From CAWBOY01 sp963790585 (GTDB lineage: Bacteria > Planctomycetota > Planctomycetia > Gemmatales > Gemmataceae), in the NCBI GenBank assembly GCA_963790585.1, contig CAWBOY010000004.1, positions 682,001 through 746,000 of the forward strand: 64,000 nucleotides of DNA, written 5' to 3'. Below, one piece after another: positions 31,255 to 41,148 of the stretch. Both the position numbers and the translations under genes were made by a program. The notes beneath the pieces were generated by a model, which was given only the letters and a program-made list of their open reading frames with translations, searched no databases and was not told where the DNA came from. Every line of letters begins with the position of its first letter. Within the stretch, counting starts at the first letter, position 1.

Positions 31255-34200
31255 TTTCGCATTTTTTCATTGGGCGTCCGATCTTTGCCGCGGTGCTCTC
31301 GATCCTGATTACGCTGATCGGGGGCATCGCGCTTTTGTACCTGCCGATCGCGCAGTACCCGCGGATCACGCCGCCGGCTGTTTCCATTTCCATCACCTAT
31401 CCGGGAGCCAACGCCCAGGTCGTAGCCGATACGGTGGCCGCCCCAATTGAGCAGCAGGTCAACGGCGTGCAAGGCATGCTCTACATGGCCTCGCAAATGG
31501 GCAACGATGGCGTTTATTCTCTGACTGTGACCTTTGACGTCGGCACGAATCTGAACACCGCGCTCGTCATGGTGCAGAATCGTGTTACGCTCGCCATGCC
31601 CCAGTTGCCCTCCGAGGTCCAGAATCAGGGAATTACGATCCGCAAAAAGACGCCTGATCAGTTGATGATTGTCAACTTCTATTCGTCCGACGGCCGCTAT
31701 GACGACATCTATCTGAGCAACTACGCGACCATTTTCGTCAAAGACGAATTGTTACGCGTCGACGGCGTCTCCGACATCAACTACCAGGGGCAGCGCGACT
31801 ATAGCATCCGCGTTTGGCTCGACCCGCAAAAATTGGCCGCGCGCAACATGACGCCGATCGACGTGGCGCAAGCGATTCGAAATCAAAATATCTACGCTCC
31901 GTTAGGCCAAGTGGGAGGAGCGCCAGCTGTAAACGGGCAATCGTATCAGTTGACGCTTGACACCTTGGGCCAATTGAAAACCCCGGACCAGTTCGGCGAC
32001 ATCATCGTCAAGGTCGGCCAACCAGCGCGTGCCGCGTCAACAACGATGAGCGCGACATCGTCAGGCTCGACCGGTACAGGTAGCTCCACGACCGGCGGTA
32101 GCACATCGCCGAGCAGTGGATCCTCGAATTCGGGGGTTTCGGCCAGTAGCCAAACTCCGGACCCGAACGCCGCCAGCAGCAGCGATTCGTCGAGCAATCC
32201 CAGCACAAGTAGCAATAGTACGACTAGCGGAACGACCACCAGCGGAACGACTTTAGGCGCGATTGGCGGCGCCGCCTCGGGTGGCGGCGGATCGACCGGC
32301 GGCGGCAGCACTTCCTTGGGTGGCGGCGCAACCGGCGGCGGCGGGACCGGCTCCTCGTCGCTGACGGCTCCGACGGCAATCACAGTTGTCGGCATGTCGG
32401 CCGCCAGCGGTTCACTAAGCGACGCAACAAGTCGCGGAGTTTTAGCGACGAATCGCGGCCCCGGCCGGCCCTCCGCTGCCGTGGTCCGCCTGCGTGATGT
32501 GGCTCGAATCGAACTCGGCGCCACGAATTATAACCAATCGTGTACCTTCGACGGCAAGCCATCGGTTGGCCTCACGGTTTACCAACTTCCTACCGCCAAT
32601 GCTCTGGACGTGGCCGACGGCGTTCGCAAAAAAATGGAAGAATTGAAAGCACGATTCCCCGATGGCGTCGACTACGACATCGGCTATGACATCACGCCGT
32701 TTATCCGCGAATCAGTTCAAGACGTCGTCTATACTCTGCTGGAAGCGGTCCTGCTCGTTGGCGCCGTCGTCCTTGTCTTCCTGCAGAATTGGCAATCCGT
32801 GTTGATCCCGCTCATCGCCGTGCCCGTGGCGATCATCGGCACGTTTTCGGTGATGCTCCTCCTTGGCTTCACGCTCAACAATATCTCGCTCTTTGGCCTC
32901 GTGTTGGCGATCGGCATCGTCGTCGATGACGCGATTGTCGTCGTCGAAAATGTCGAGCGTTGGCTCGAACGCGGGCTCGGCCCGATCGAAGCTGCCCACA
33001 AGGCGATGGACGAAGTCACCGGGCCTATCATCGCCGTCGCGCTAGTTCTATGCGCGGTCTTCGTGCCCTGCGCTTTCATCAGCGGCATCATGGGTCAGTT
33101 TTTCCGCCAGTTCGCGGTGACCATTGCCGTGTCGACAATCTTCTCCGCGCTCAACTCGCTCACGCTCAGCCCCGCCCTTGCCGCAATCCTGCTGAGGCCC
33201 CACGCGGCGCGGCGCGACTGGCTGACGAGAATTCTCAATTTTCTTCTCGGCTGGTTTTTCCAATTATTCAATTGGTCCTTCGGGCGCCGCCACGGCAGCC
33301 TACGCCTGGATCGTCGGCAAGCTGATGCGGTATAGCTTTCTGGTCGTGATCGTTTATGCTGGTTTGCTGTTTTTGACCTACTACACATTTCAACGAGCCC
33401 CAACCGGATTCATACCGCAACAGGATCAGGGTCGGTTGATTGCCAACATACAGCTTCCCGATTCCGCATCGTTGCAGCGCACCCAAGCCATTGCCGCCCA
33501 GGTCGTCAAGATCGCGAAGGAAACAGACGGGGTCGCCCATACGGTCTGCTTCGCGGGAATCTCGTTTTTACTGCAATCGACGGGGCCAAATTTCGCCTCG
33601 TTGTTCATTATTCTCGATCCATTCGAGAAGCGCCAAAAGCCTCACCTGCGCGACACCGAAATCATGGCCCGCCTCAAGAAACGCTGGGCCGCCGAGATTC
33701 GTGACGCCAAGACTACGGTATACGGCGCCTCGCCAATCCCCGGCCTGGGCACGGCTGGCGGGTTCAAGCTCGTCGTCGAAGACCGCGGCGACCTAGGTCT
33801 GCCCACGTTGGAAAAGCAGACTGAGAAGCTCGTGAGTGAGATTCAGAAGCTGCCCGGCTTGAGCAGCGTGGCCACACTTTTTCGCTCGAACACGCCGCAG
33901 TTGTTTTTCGACATCGACCGCGACAAGGCCGCGACCCTGGGCGTGTCCCTGCAAGACGTGAATCAGACTTTGGCGATCTATTTGGGATCTCTTTACGTCA
34001 ATAGCTTCAGCGATTTTGGCCGTCATTGGCAAGTCACCGTGCAAGCGGAAGGCGACTATCGCGATCGGACCGAGGCGGTCAGCCTGTTTCAGGTTCGCAA
34101 CAAAGCCGGGCAAATGGTACCCCTGGGGACGATTGTCACCGTAAGGGAAATGGGCGGCCCGATCGCCGTGTCGCGCTACAACCTCTATCGTGGCGCTGCC

Positions 34201-35025
34201 ATCAATGGCAATGTTCTCACGGGCTACAGCACCGGCGATGTCATCAAAGCGATCGAAGCGCTCAGCCGCGATACCTTACCTCGCTCGATGCGCATCGAAT
34301 GGACCGACTTGATGTTTATGCAGCTAAGGGCCGGCAACACGGCCATGATCGTGTTCATGCTCTCGGTCATCTGCGTCTTTTTGGCCCTGGCGGCGCTTTA
34401 CGAGAGCTGGGCCTTGCCGTTGGCTGTCATCCTCGTCGTGCCGTTATGTCTGCTTTGCTCCGTCGCCGGTGTGCTCTATTCCAACCGGGATGTAAATATC
34501 TTCGTGCAAATCGGCCTGGTGGTGCTAGTCGGGTTGGCCTGCAAAAACGCGATCTTAATTGTCGAATTCGCCAAGCAACTTCATCAGGAAGGTCAATCGG
34601 TGTATGAGGCGACCAAACAGGCTTCGAGCCTGCGCCTGCGGCCGATCTTGATGACGTCGTTCGCCTTTATCCTGGGCGTGGTGCCGCTCGTCGTCGCGTC
34701 GGGCGCAGGTGCCGAAATGCGGCGGTCGCTCGGCACGGCGGTATTCAGCGGTATGCTCGGGGTGACGTTGTTCGGCATCTTTTTGACGCCCGTCTTTTTC
34801 TTCGTGATCGAGAGGCTCAGCGAAACCTCGCTCTTCGCCACGGCGCAAGTGAGATGGTTTGGATCCTGCATCGTGGGCGGAACGCTCGGCGCGGCGATTG
34901 CCTACGCACTCATTAGCCTCGGCGTCTTTAACTACCACCTTTACGGAGCGATGGGCGCTGGAGCCGGCGCGGGAATACTTCTGATGCTCTCCATTCTGGA
35001 AATCTATCGGCGGATTCGGAAATAA
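31251..35025 (+). CDS. RND permease 1 with long Ser/Gly-rich insert (apparent frameshift)
   Basis: Inner-membrane proton-driven pump of the AcrB/HAE1 type, about 1257 residues after removing one base near 33290. Proton-relay motifs are GIVVDDAIVVVENVER (two Asp) and CKNAILIVEFAKQ (Lys). Residues about 262-405 are Ser/Thr/Gly-rich and interrupt the N-terminal docking subdomain between DIIVKVGQ and AVVRLRDVARIELG, where AcrB has a short loop. The C-terminus carries about 60 extra residues with two more hydrophobic helices (GSCIVGGTLGAAIAYALISL). The start overlaps the adaptor gene. Confidence 0.93.
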
Positions 35026-35060
35026 TATGCTGTTTTTCGTACTACCGACCATTTGTATTA

Positions 35061-35137
35061 CCGAGCCAGAAGCGTAAGCGAAGAGCATTTTTGATTTTCC
35101 AAATACAAACTGCCCTTCGCTTACGCTTCTGGCTCGG
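35061..35137. repeat. Inverted repeat, perfect 23 bp arms, between the RND permeases
   Basis: ccgagccagaagcgtaagcg plus three more bases (35061-35083) is exactly inverted at 35115-35137, with a 31 nt AT-rich centre. The arms resemble those at 38773 and 57305 (gagccgggagcg). It could attenuate transcription into the second permease. Confidence 0.9.
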
Positions 35138-35180
35138 TTCTTGATGACGATCGATATACGTTGCATTACTCACCGGGAGA

Positions 35181-38100
35181 ATGTCTGTGTTCACCCGCTT
35201 TTTCATTGATCGACCGATCTTCGCCACCGTTATCTCTGTCGTCTTCGTCTTAGCGGGCGGAGTGGCGGTCTTCACGCTGCCCGTGGCCCAGTATCCGGAA
35301 GTGACGCCGCCGACGGTGCTGGTCACAGCGCTTTATCCTGGCGCCAATGCTCAAACGGTCCGCGACACGGTCGCCGCGCCGATCGAAGAGCAAGTAAGCG
35401 GGGTCGAGGGAATGCTCTATATGTCGTCGCGCTCGACCAACGACGGCGCGTACAACTTGATCGTCACCTTCAAATCGAACATCGACTCCGACATGGCGCA
35501 GGTATTGGTCCAGAATCGTGTGTCGCTGGCGTTGCCTGTTATTCCGACCCTCGTTCAGAATGAAGGTATCAACGTCCGAAAGATGTCGCCGAATACGTTG
35601 ATGATCGTCAACTTGCTGTCACCAGCCAACACCTACAAAGCTGACTTCCTCAGTAACTACGCCACGATTTACGTCAAGGACGAACTGGGCCGGCTCCCGG
35701 GTATCGCTGGCATAACGTACTTGGGCCAGCGCGATTATAGCTTGCGCGCCTGGCTCGATCCGGACAAAATGGCCACGCTTAACCTCAACGCGACGGATGT
35801 CGTGAATGCGATCGCGCAACAAAACGTGCAGGTGGCGGCGGGACAGATCGGCCAACAGCCCGTGCCGCGTGGCCAACAGTTTCAATTGACGATCAACACC
35901 CTCGGTCGCCTGGTCGATCCCGATCAGTTCGCCGATATCATCCTCAAGGCGGGTCAAGGAAGCAGCGCCGCGTCACAGTCGACTGGATCGACCAGCGCGA
36001 GTTCGAGCGATAGCAGCAGCCAGGTGAGTCAGAGTGGATTGAACAGCCAGGGCGGGTCGGGAAGCCAGACGGGGCCCACTTCCCAAGCAACGGGCGTCGT
36101 CCGTTTGCGAGATGTCGCCAGGGTCGAACGCGGATCGCAACAATACGATCAATCCTGCACGCTCGACGGTAAGCCATCCGTAGCGCTGTCGATCTTTCAA
36201 CTTCCCGGATCCAACGCCATCGAAACAGCGCGCGGCGTCTATGAAAAAATGAAAGATCTGAAAACGCGCTTTCCGGAAGACCTTGATTATAAGATCGTCT
36301 ACGACACGACCCCTTTTATCCGGGAATCTGTCAATGAGGTTTTCTCCACGTTGCGCGACGCCGTGATCCTCGTCGCCATCGTCGTGCTCGTTTTCTTGCA
36401 GGATTGGTGCGCGATGATCCTGCCCATGATTGATGTGCCGGTCTCGTTGATCGGCACATTCGCCGTCATGGCGGCGATGGGTTTTACGCTCAATAACCTG
36501 ACGTTGTTTGGTCTCGTGCTGGCGATCGGCATCGTCGTCGACGACGCCATCGTCGTTTTGGAGAATATCGAACGCCTCATTGCGACAGGCCTGGACGCCC
36601 GCAGCGCGACCATTAAGGCCATGGAAGAGATTACCGGACCGGTGCTCGCCATCACTCTCGTCCTTTGTTCCGTATTCATTCCCTGCTGCTTCCTCGGGGG
36701 CGTGAGCGGCCAATTTTTTCGCCAGTTTGCCGTGACAATTTCCGTCTCCACGTTCATCTCCGCAGTCAACGCCTTGACCATGACCCCATCCCGCGCCGTG
36801 GTGATCTTCAAGACCGAGGAAGGACACGGCGGCGCACACGAGCATAAAAAAGAAGCCCTGCCGTGGTGGATCTTCGGCATCGTCGGCGGCTTTCTTTGTG
36901 TCTGGCTCGGTCAGCTCTACCTGGCCGGACCGCTCCGACTCCCGACGACGAACCCGGTATCGGGCGATGACGACCTGGGCGACCTCGCCGCGGAGCTGCC
37001 GCAAAGTGTCTGGTGGGCGATCACGGTCGGCTATTTTGTTCCCGGGTTGATTGTCGGTGGCATTCTTGGATGGATAATCATCCGACCCGTCAATGCCACG
37101 CTCGCCCTGTTCTTCCGGGCGTTCAATCGCTTCTTCGATTGGCTCACCATCGCCTATGGCTGGCTCGTCGGCACGGTGCTTAGCTTGAGTATCATCGTAT
37201 TACTAGTGTATGCCGGCATCTTGGCGCTCACCTATTGGCAGTTTCAGCGCTCGCCGATGGGTTTCATTCCGAAACAGGACAAGGGCTACTTATTACTGAA
37301 TGTTCAGCTTCCCGATTCCGCTTCGGTCGAACGCACCGAACGGGTGATGGCGCGAATCGACGAAATCGCGCGGAAAACTCCAGGCGTCCATCACACCGTT
37401 GGCGTCTCAGGGCAATCCCTGATCCTCAACGCCAATGCACCCAATCTCGGCTCGATGTACATCCTGCTCAAGCCGTTTGACGAACGACACGGGACGAAGC
37501 TAAGCGCCGACGGCATTGCCGCTGAACTGCAGGAGCGGTATCAGCGCGAGGTGCGCGGCGCGATTGTGACCACATTCGGCGCGCCACCGATCGATGGGCT
37601 CGGAACCACCGGAGGCTTCAAGATGATCGTCGAAGACCGAGGCAATCTTGGCCCGGCCGAGTTGCAACGAATCTGCGATCAGATCGTCGCTCGTGGCAAC
37701 AAAACGCCTGGATTGCAGGGATTGTTCAACAGTTCCGGCGCCAATACGCCCTGGGTCTACCTCGAAATCGACCGGACCAAGTGCATGGTTTTGGGCGTGA
37801 ACGTCAACGACGTCTTCAACACGCTTCAGGTCTATGTGGGATCTTATTACGTCAATAACTACAATGAATTTGGCCGCACCTGGCAGGTCAACGTGCAGGC
37901 CGATCCGCGCTTTCGCAGTCAAGTCCACGACCTCCGCCAGCTCCAGGTCCGAAACAACCAAGGCCAGATGATCCGCCTCGGCACGCTCCTCGATGCGCGC
38001 GACACTAGCGGTCCAATCATGGTCATGCGCTATAACATGTATTCTTCGGCCGCGATCACCGGCGACTCGGGCCCCGAGACAAGCTCCGGGCAGGCCGTTG

Positions 38101-38753
38101 CTCTCATGCAGGAAATCGCCAATCAGGAGCTGCCCCGGGCGATGGCCTACGAATGGACCGAGCTGGCGTTTCTTCAGCTCCAGGCGGGCAACTCGGCCAT
38201 GTGGTTTTTCGCCCTTGCGGTGTTGTTCGTGTTCCTCGTCTTGGCTGCGCAATATGAAAGCTGGAAGCTGCCGTTGGCCGTAATTCTCGTCGTCCCGATG
38301 TGTCTATTCTGCTCCGTTCTCGGCGTTCATCTCGCGCACATGGAGATGACCATCTTCACGCAGATCGGCTTCATCGTGCTGGTGGGGTTGGCTAGCAAAA
38401 ACGCGATTCTAATTGTCGAATTCGCCAAACAGCAGGAAGAATCGGGCGTGCCGCGGCGCCAGGCGACGATCGAAGCCAGCAAGCTGCGCCTGCGGCCGAT
38501 CCTGATGACCTCGTTCGCGTTCATCTTCGGCGTTGTTCCGCTGGTCATCGCCGAGGGAGCTGGCGCGGAAATGCGGCGCTCACTAGGGACCGCCGTATTC
38601 AGCGGCATGCTCGGTGTGACGCTATTCGGCGTCTTCTTGACTCCGGTGTTCTATTATGTAATTCAGTGGTTCGGCGGAACGAAACGGCATCCGACGCCAC
38701 CCTTGACGCCGGCGGCTAGTTCGACGGCTGTAATGGTGGCGCCAAAACATTGA
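35181..38753 (+). CDS. RND permease 2 with extra membrane segments
   Basis: Unbroken at 1190 residues. It has GIVVDDAIVVLENIERL and SKNAILIVEFAKQQEES, the proton-relay Asp pair and Lys. A Ser/Gln-rich insert (about residues 258-303) lies at the same docking-loop position as in permease 1 but is shorter. Between the sixth and seventh helices (about residues 545-640) it carries an additional stretch with two hydrophobic segments, WWIFGIVGGFLCVWLGQLYL and VWWAITVGYFVPGLIVGGIL, separated by an acidic loop. Two unlike permeases with one adaptor recall MdtABC-type pumps. No outer-membrane channel gene follows. Confidence 0.94.
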   Translation: MSVFTRFFIDRPIFATVISVVFVLAGGVAVFTLPVAQYPEVTPPTVLVTALYPGANAQTVRDTVAAPIEEQVSGVEGMLYMSSRSTNDGAYNLIVTFKSNIDSDMAQVLVQNRVSLALPVIPTLVQNEGINVRKMSPNTLMIVNLLSPANTYKADFLSNYATIYVKDELGRLPGIAGITYLGQRDYSLRAWLDPDKMATLNLNATDVVNAIAQQNVQVAAGQIGQQPVPRGQQFQLTINTLGRLVDPDQFADIILKAGQGSSAASQSTGSTSASSSDSSSQVSQSGLNSQGGSGSQTGPTSQATGVVRLRDVARVERGSQQYDQSCTLDGKPSVALSIFQLPGSNAIETARGVYEKMKDLKTRFPEDLDYKIVYDTTPFIRESVNEVFSTLRDAVILVAIVVLVFLQDWCAMILPMIDVPVSLIGTFAVMAAMGFTLNNLTLFGLVLAIGIVVDDAIVVLENIERLIATGLDARSATIKAMEEITGPVLAITLVLCSVFIPCCFLGGVSGQFFRQFAVTISVSTFISAVNALTMTPSRAVVIFKTEEGHGGAHEHKKEALPWWIFGIVGGFLCVWLGQLYLAGPLRLPTTNPVSGDDDLGDLAAELPQSVWWAITVGYFVPGLIVGGILGWIIIRPVNATLALFFRAFNRFFDWLTIAYGWLVGTVLSLSIIVLLVYAGILALTYWQFQRSPMGFIPKQDKGYLLLNVQLPDSASVERTERVMARIDEIARKTPGVHHTVGVSGQSLILNANAPNLGSMYILLKPFDERHGTKLSADGIAAELQERYQREVRGAIVTTFGAPPIDGLGTTGGFKMIVEDRGNLGPAELQRICDQIVARGNKTPGLQGLFNSSGANTPWVYLEIDRTKCMVLGVNVNDVFNTLQVYVGSYYVNNYNEFGRTWQVNVQADPRFRSQVHDLRQLQVRNNQGQMIRLGTLLDARDTSGPIMVMRYNMYSSAAITGDSGPETSSGQAVALMQEIANQELPRAMAYEWTELAFLQLQAGNSAMWFFALAVLFVFLVLAAQYESWKLPLAVILVVPMCLFCSVLGVHLAHMEMTIFTQIGFIVLVGLASKNAILIVEFAKQQEESGVPRRQATIEASKLRLRPILMTSFAFIFGVVPLVIAEGAGAEMRRSLGTAVFSGMLGVTLFGVFLTPVFYYVIQWFGGTKRHPTPPLTPAASSTAVMVAPKH

Positions 38754-38772
38754 CGAACTTCAGTTTTTGGCG

Positions 38773-38843
38773 AGCCGGGAGCGTCTGCGACCGGAGTGCA
38801 TTACACTCGCTCAGACTTTCTCCGGTCGCTGACGTTCCCGGCT
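38773..38843. repeat. Family F inverted repeat, 23 bp arms, upstream of nusB
   Basis: Arms 38773-38795 and 38821-38843 match at 21 of 23 around a 25 nt centre (gtgcattacactcgctcag plus six). The centre resembles that at 57293-57377. It fills the gap between the RND permease and nusB. Confidence 0.85.
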
Positions 38844-38880
38844 TATGAAAACGGGTCTCAGCTTTTTCGAGGTCCGACTG

Positions 38881-39315
38881 ATGCTGACCAAACGCTCGCG
38901 GGCTCGAGAAGTGGCCCTGCAGCTTCTTTATCAACTGGATCTGAATCCCCATATCGACCGCCCGTCGGTTGAACGCTTCGCGCGCGAGCGCTTGCTCGAC
39001 CCGTCCCTGGAGCCATTTGCGTTGGCGCTTTACGATGGCGCCCGTGCCCATCGGGCCGAGATCGATCGTCAGCTAACCGCGGCAGCGCAAAACTGGAAGC
39101 TGCCGCGCATGACGGCCGTCGATCGCAATGTTCTCAGGCTTGGGGCTTACGAATTGCTGCTCACGCCGGAGACGCCGCCCAAAGTCGCGCTCGATGAGGC
39201 GATCGAGCTGGCGCGGCGCTTCGGTTCTCAAGACTCGCCGAGCTTCGTGAATGGCGTCCTTGATCGGCTTCGCTTGAATGCCACGACTTCTGCCGCTCCG
39301 GCGCGGCCGGGGTAA
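38881..39315 (+). CDS. nusB: Transcription antitermination factor NusB
   Basis: NusB binds boxA RNA with NusE in rRNA antitermination. ATG 38881 gives 144 residues: MLTKRSRAREVALQLLYQLD at the start, MTAVDRNVLRLGAYELLL and PPKVALDEAIELARRFGSQD at the end, the family signatures. The frame extends to 38845, but that part lies against the inverted repeat. The next gene begins 10 nt downstream. Confidence 0.95.
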   Translation: MLTKRSRAREVALQLLYQLDLNPHIDRPSVERFARERLLDPSLEPFALALYDGARAHRAEIDRQLTAAAQNWKLPRMTAVDRNVLRLGAYELLLTPETPPKVALDEAIELARRFGSQDSPSFVNGVLDRLRLNATTSAAPARPG

Positions 39316-39325
39316 GCTAACGCGC

Positions 39326-40234
39326 ATGCCTGCCCAATCCCCATTTACGCTTTTGTGTCAACTCGCGGTGCGCAGCCCGAATGCCGGGCGGGCCGACCTC
39401 CATCTGCATACCACCTATAGCGATGGCACCTACACACCGGCTCAAATCGTCGACCTCGGCCGTCGCAGCGGCCTGTCGGCTTTGGCGATCACGGATCACG
39501 ACACCATCGGTGCCGTCGCCGATGCGCGCCGTGCGGCTACCGGATCGAGCCTGGAGGTCATCGCCGGCGTCGAGATTACGACCGAGTTTCACGGCAAAGA
39601 ATTGCATCTACTCGCCTATTTTTTCGATGAGCAAAACCTTCATCTCGGGTCCGCCCTGGAGAAAGTGCGAAGTCAACGGGCCGGCCGCTTCCAGAAAATG
39701 GTTCAAAAGCTGCGCGACTGCGGCGTCGTCGTCGACACGAGCAAACTGGCCGGCGCGACGGAAGCACTCGGTCGCCGGCATCTCGCGGAGTTGTTAATCG
39801 AGGCAGGAGCCGTACACTCGCATCGCGAGGCCTTCACTCGTTGGCTGGGCGACGGCGGCCGGGCCGAGGTTCCCAAGTATCGACTGCCCGTCGCCGAGGC
39901 GATCGCCGCCGTTCGAGCGGCGGGCGGCGTGACCTCGTGGGCTCATCCCTCGGCGAATTGCGATCTCGCGGCGCTGACGGAAATGCGCGCTTTTGGGCTC
40001 AGCGCCGTTGAGGTGGAATATCCAGAACTAAAAAGATCGCGTACCCAGCAACTGCGCGCCTGGGCTGAACGCTTAGAAATGGCGATTAGTGGTGGCAGTG
40101 ATTGTCATGGGCCGGGCAAGCGAACTGTCGGGGCGTGCAGCGTGTCGGCGGCGGAACTGGAAGTGTTGCGAAGGAGTTGTTCAAAGTTTAAGACCGTGGC
40201 CGGGGTCGGTACTCCGACCCCGGCGGAGCCTTAG
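39326..40234 (+). CDS. PHP-domain phosphoesterase (RNase AM/YciV-like)
   Basis: About 302 residues. ADLHLHTTYSDGTYTP, ALAITDHDTIGAV and AGVEITTEFHGKELHLLAYF are PHP metal-site motifs, and SWAHPSANCD and SGGSDCHGPGK complete the set, as in the YciV/trpH family that acts on oligonucleotides or nucleotide 3',5'-bisphosphates. The last residues (TVAGVGTPTPAEP) and the stop codon come from the family A inverted repeat at 40195, so the native C-terminus seems to have been replaced. It is probably cotranscribed with nusB. Confidence 0.88.
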   Translation: MPAQSPFTLLCQLAVRSPNAGRADLHLHTTYSDGTYTPAQIVDLGRRSGLSALAITDHDTIGAVADARRAATGSSLEVIAGVEITTEFHGKELHLLAYFFDEQNLHLGSALEKVRSQRAGRFQKMVQKLRDCGVVVDTSKLAGATEALGRRHLAELLIEAGAVHSHREAFTRWLGDGGRAEVPKYRLPVAEAIAAVRAAGGVTSWAHPSANCDLAALTEMRAFGLSAVEVEYPELKRSRTQQLRAWAERLEMAISGGSDCHGPGKRTVGACSVSAAELEVLRRSCSKFKTVAGVGTPTPAEP

Positions 40235-40276
40235 CGATTTAAGAGAACCGGGGTCGGAGTACCGACCCCGGCCACG
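40195..40276. repeat. Family A inverted repeat, perfect 29 bp arms
   Basis: Arms 40195-40223 and 40248-40276 are exact inverse copies and identical to the inner 29 bp of the arms at 20447-20540. The centre is again 24 nt and partly alike (both end gagaa). The PHP gene stop codon falls inside it. Confidence 0.95.
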
Positions 40277-40324
40277 ACATCGCGACATTTGCGCGTTCAA
40301 CCTCGCGCAGACAGCAAAATCAAC

Positions 40325-40981
40325 TTACTTACCCGCGTTCAGCGCCCCGTCCACTCTCGCCGGCATCGGCAGGACTTGCTGATGAACGGCCGGAGCCGAC
40401 TGCTGATTCACGGGGGGTACGTATGTGCTTGACGTGTTGCTCACTTCGACCGGTTCATGGTTCAAGGCCATGGGCGAATCGTGGCTAAAGATGTCATTGC
40501 TCTTGGCCTGCTTGTAGGTAACGCGCAGGTGAACCTTCGTTATGTCCTGGCGATACGTGGTCCACGGCAAGAAGACGGTGTAGCCCCAACCGATGACGTC
40601 CTTCTTGAGAGACCGTTTGAGAGTGTCTTTGTCGAATTTCCACATTTCCATCAAGACTTCGGGTTTGGCCGACGCATCCCAAAGCTCGACGTCCATCGCT
40701 CCGTCGCTAACGACTGGTACGCCGCTTTCACCGCTGTACAACAGCACTCGTCCCGCCAGTCCAGGAAACGGCGCTCCACCCTGGAAAGGATTGGACTCGA
40801 AGCGGACATCTGGCCTCCAGATCGTCGCCAAGCTGCTGGCGATCACTGGGGCCGGCGGTGCGTTCTCATTCCACATCGGCATCGAAACACAACCTGAGAG
40901 CACCAGAGAAAGTAACAACAGCCCCGCGCCGGTGGCTCGTGCCAGAGTGCCGCGGGCTTCCATTCGCGCGGATGCGGTCAT
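40325..40981 (-). CDS. Lipoprotein downstream of the secretin gene
   Basis: About 218 residues from ATG 40981 (MTASARMEARGTLARATGAG). LLLLSLVLSGC is a lipobox. The mature part has VRFESNPFQGGAPFPGLAGR and a beta-rich domain mentioning VELWDASAKPEVLMEMWKFD, then a Pro/Gln/Val-rich tail. No family is recognised with certainty. It lies about 170 nt after the secretin gene on the same strand, so it may be the last gene of the secretion operon and could act as a pilotin or accessory lipoprotein; this is inference from position. Confidence 0.7.
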   Translation of the reverse strand: MTASARMEARGTLARATGAGLLLLSLVLSGCVSMPMWNENAPPAPVIASSLATIWRPDVRFESNPFQGGAPFPGLAGRVLLYSGESGVPVVSDGAMDVELWDASAKPEVLMEMWKFDKDTLKRSLKKDVIGWGYTVFLPWTTYRQDITKVHLRVTYKQAKSNDIFSHDSPMALNHEPVEVSNTSSTYVPPVNQQSAPAVHQQVLPMPARVDGALNAGK

Positions 40982-41148
40982 CGTTCGTCCTCGGAGATTT
41001 GAAGGAATCCGACATGCCAAGAGCGTGTCGGAGAGTTATAAGATCCATTTAGCGTTGTATCCCTTGTCCCGCGAGAGGGAGAACCGGAGTCGTCCTTAAC
41101 TCCGGCTCTCCTTACTCTGCAGAGAACGGGCAGACTAGCCGTCAGCTG

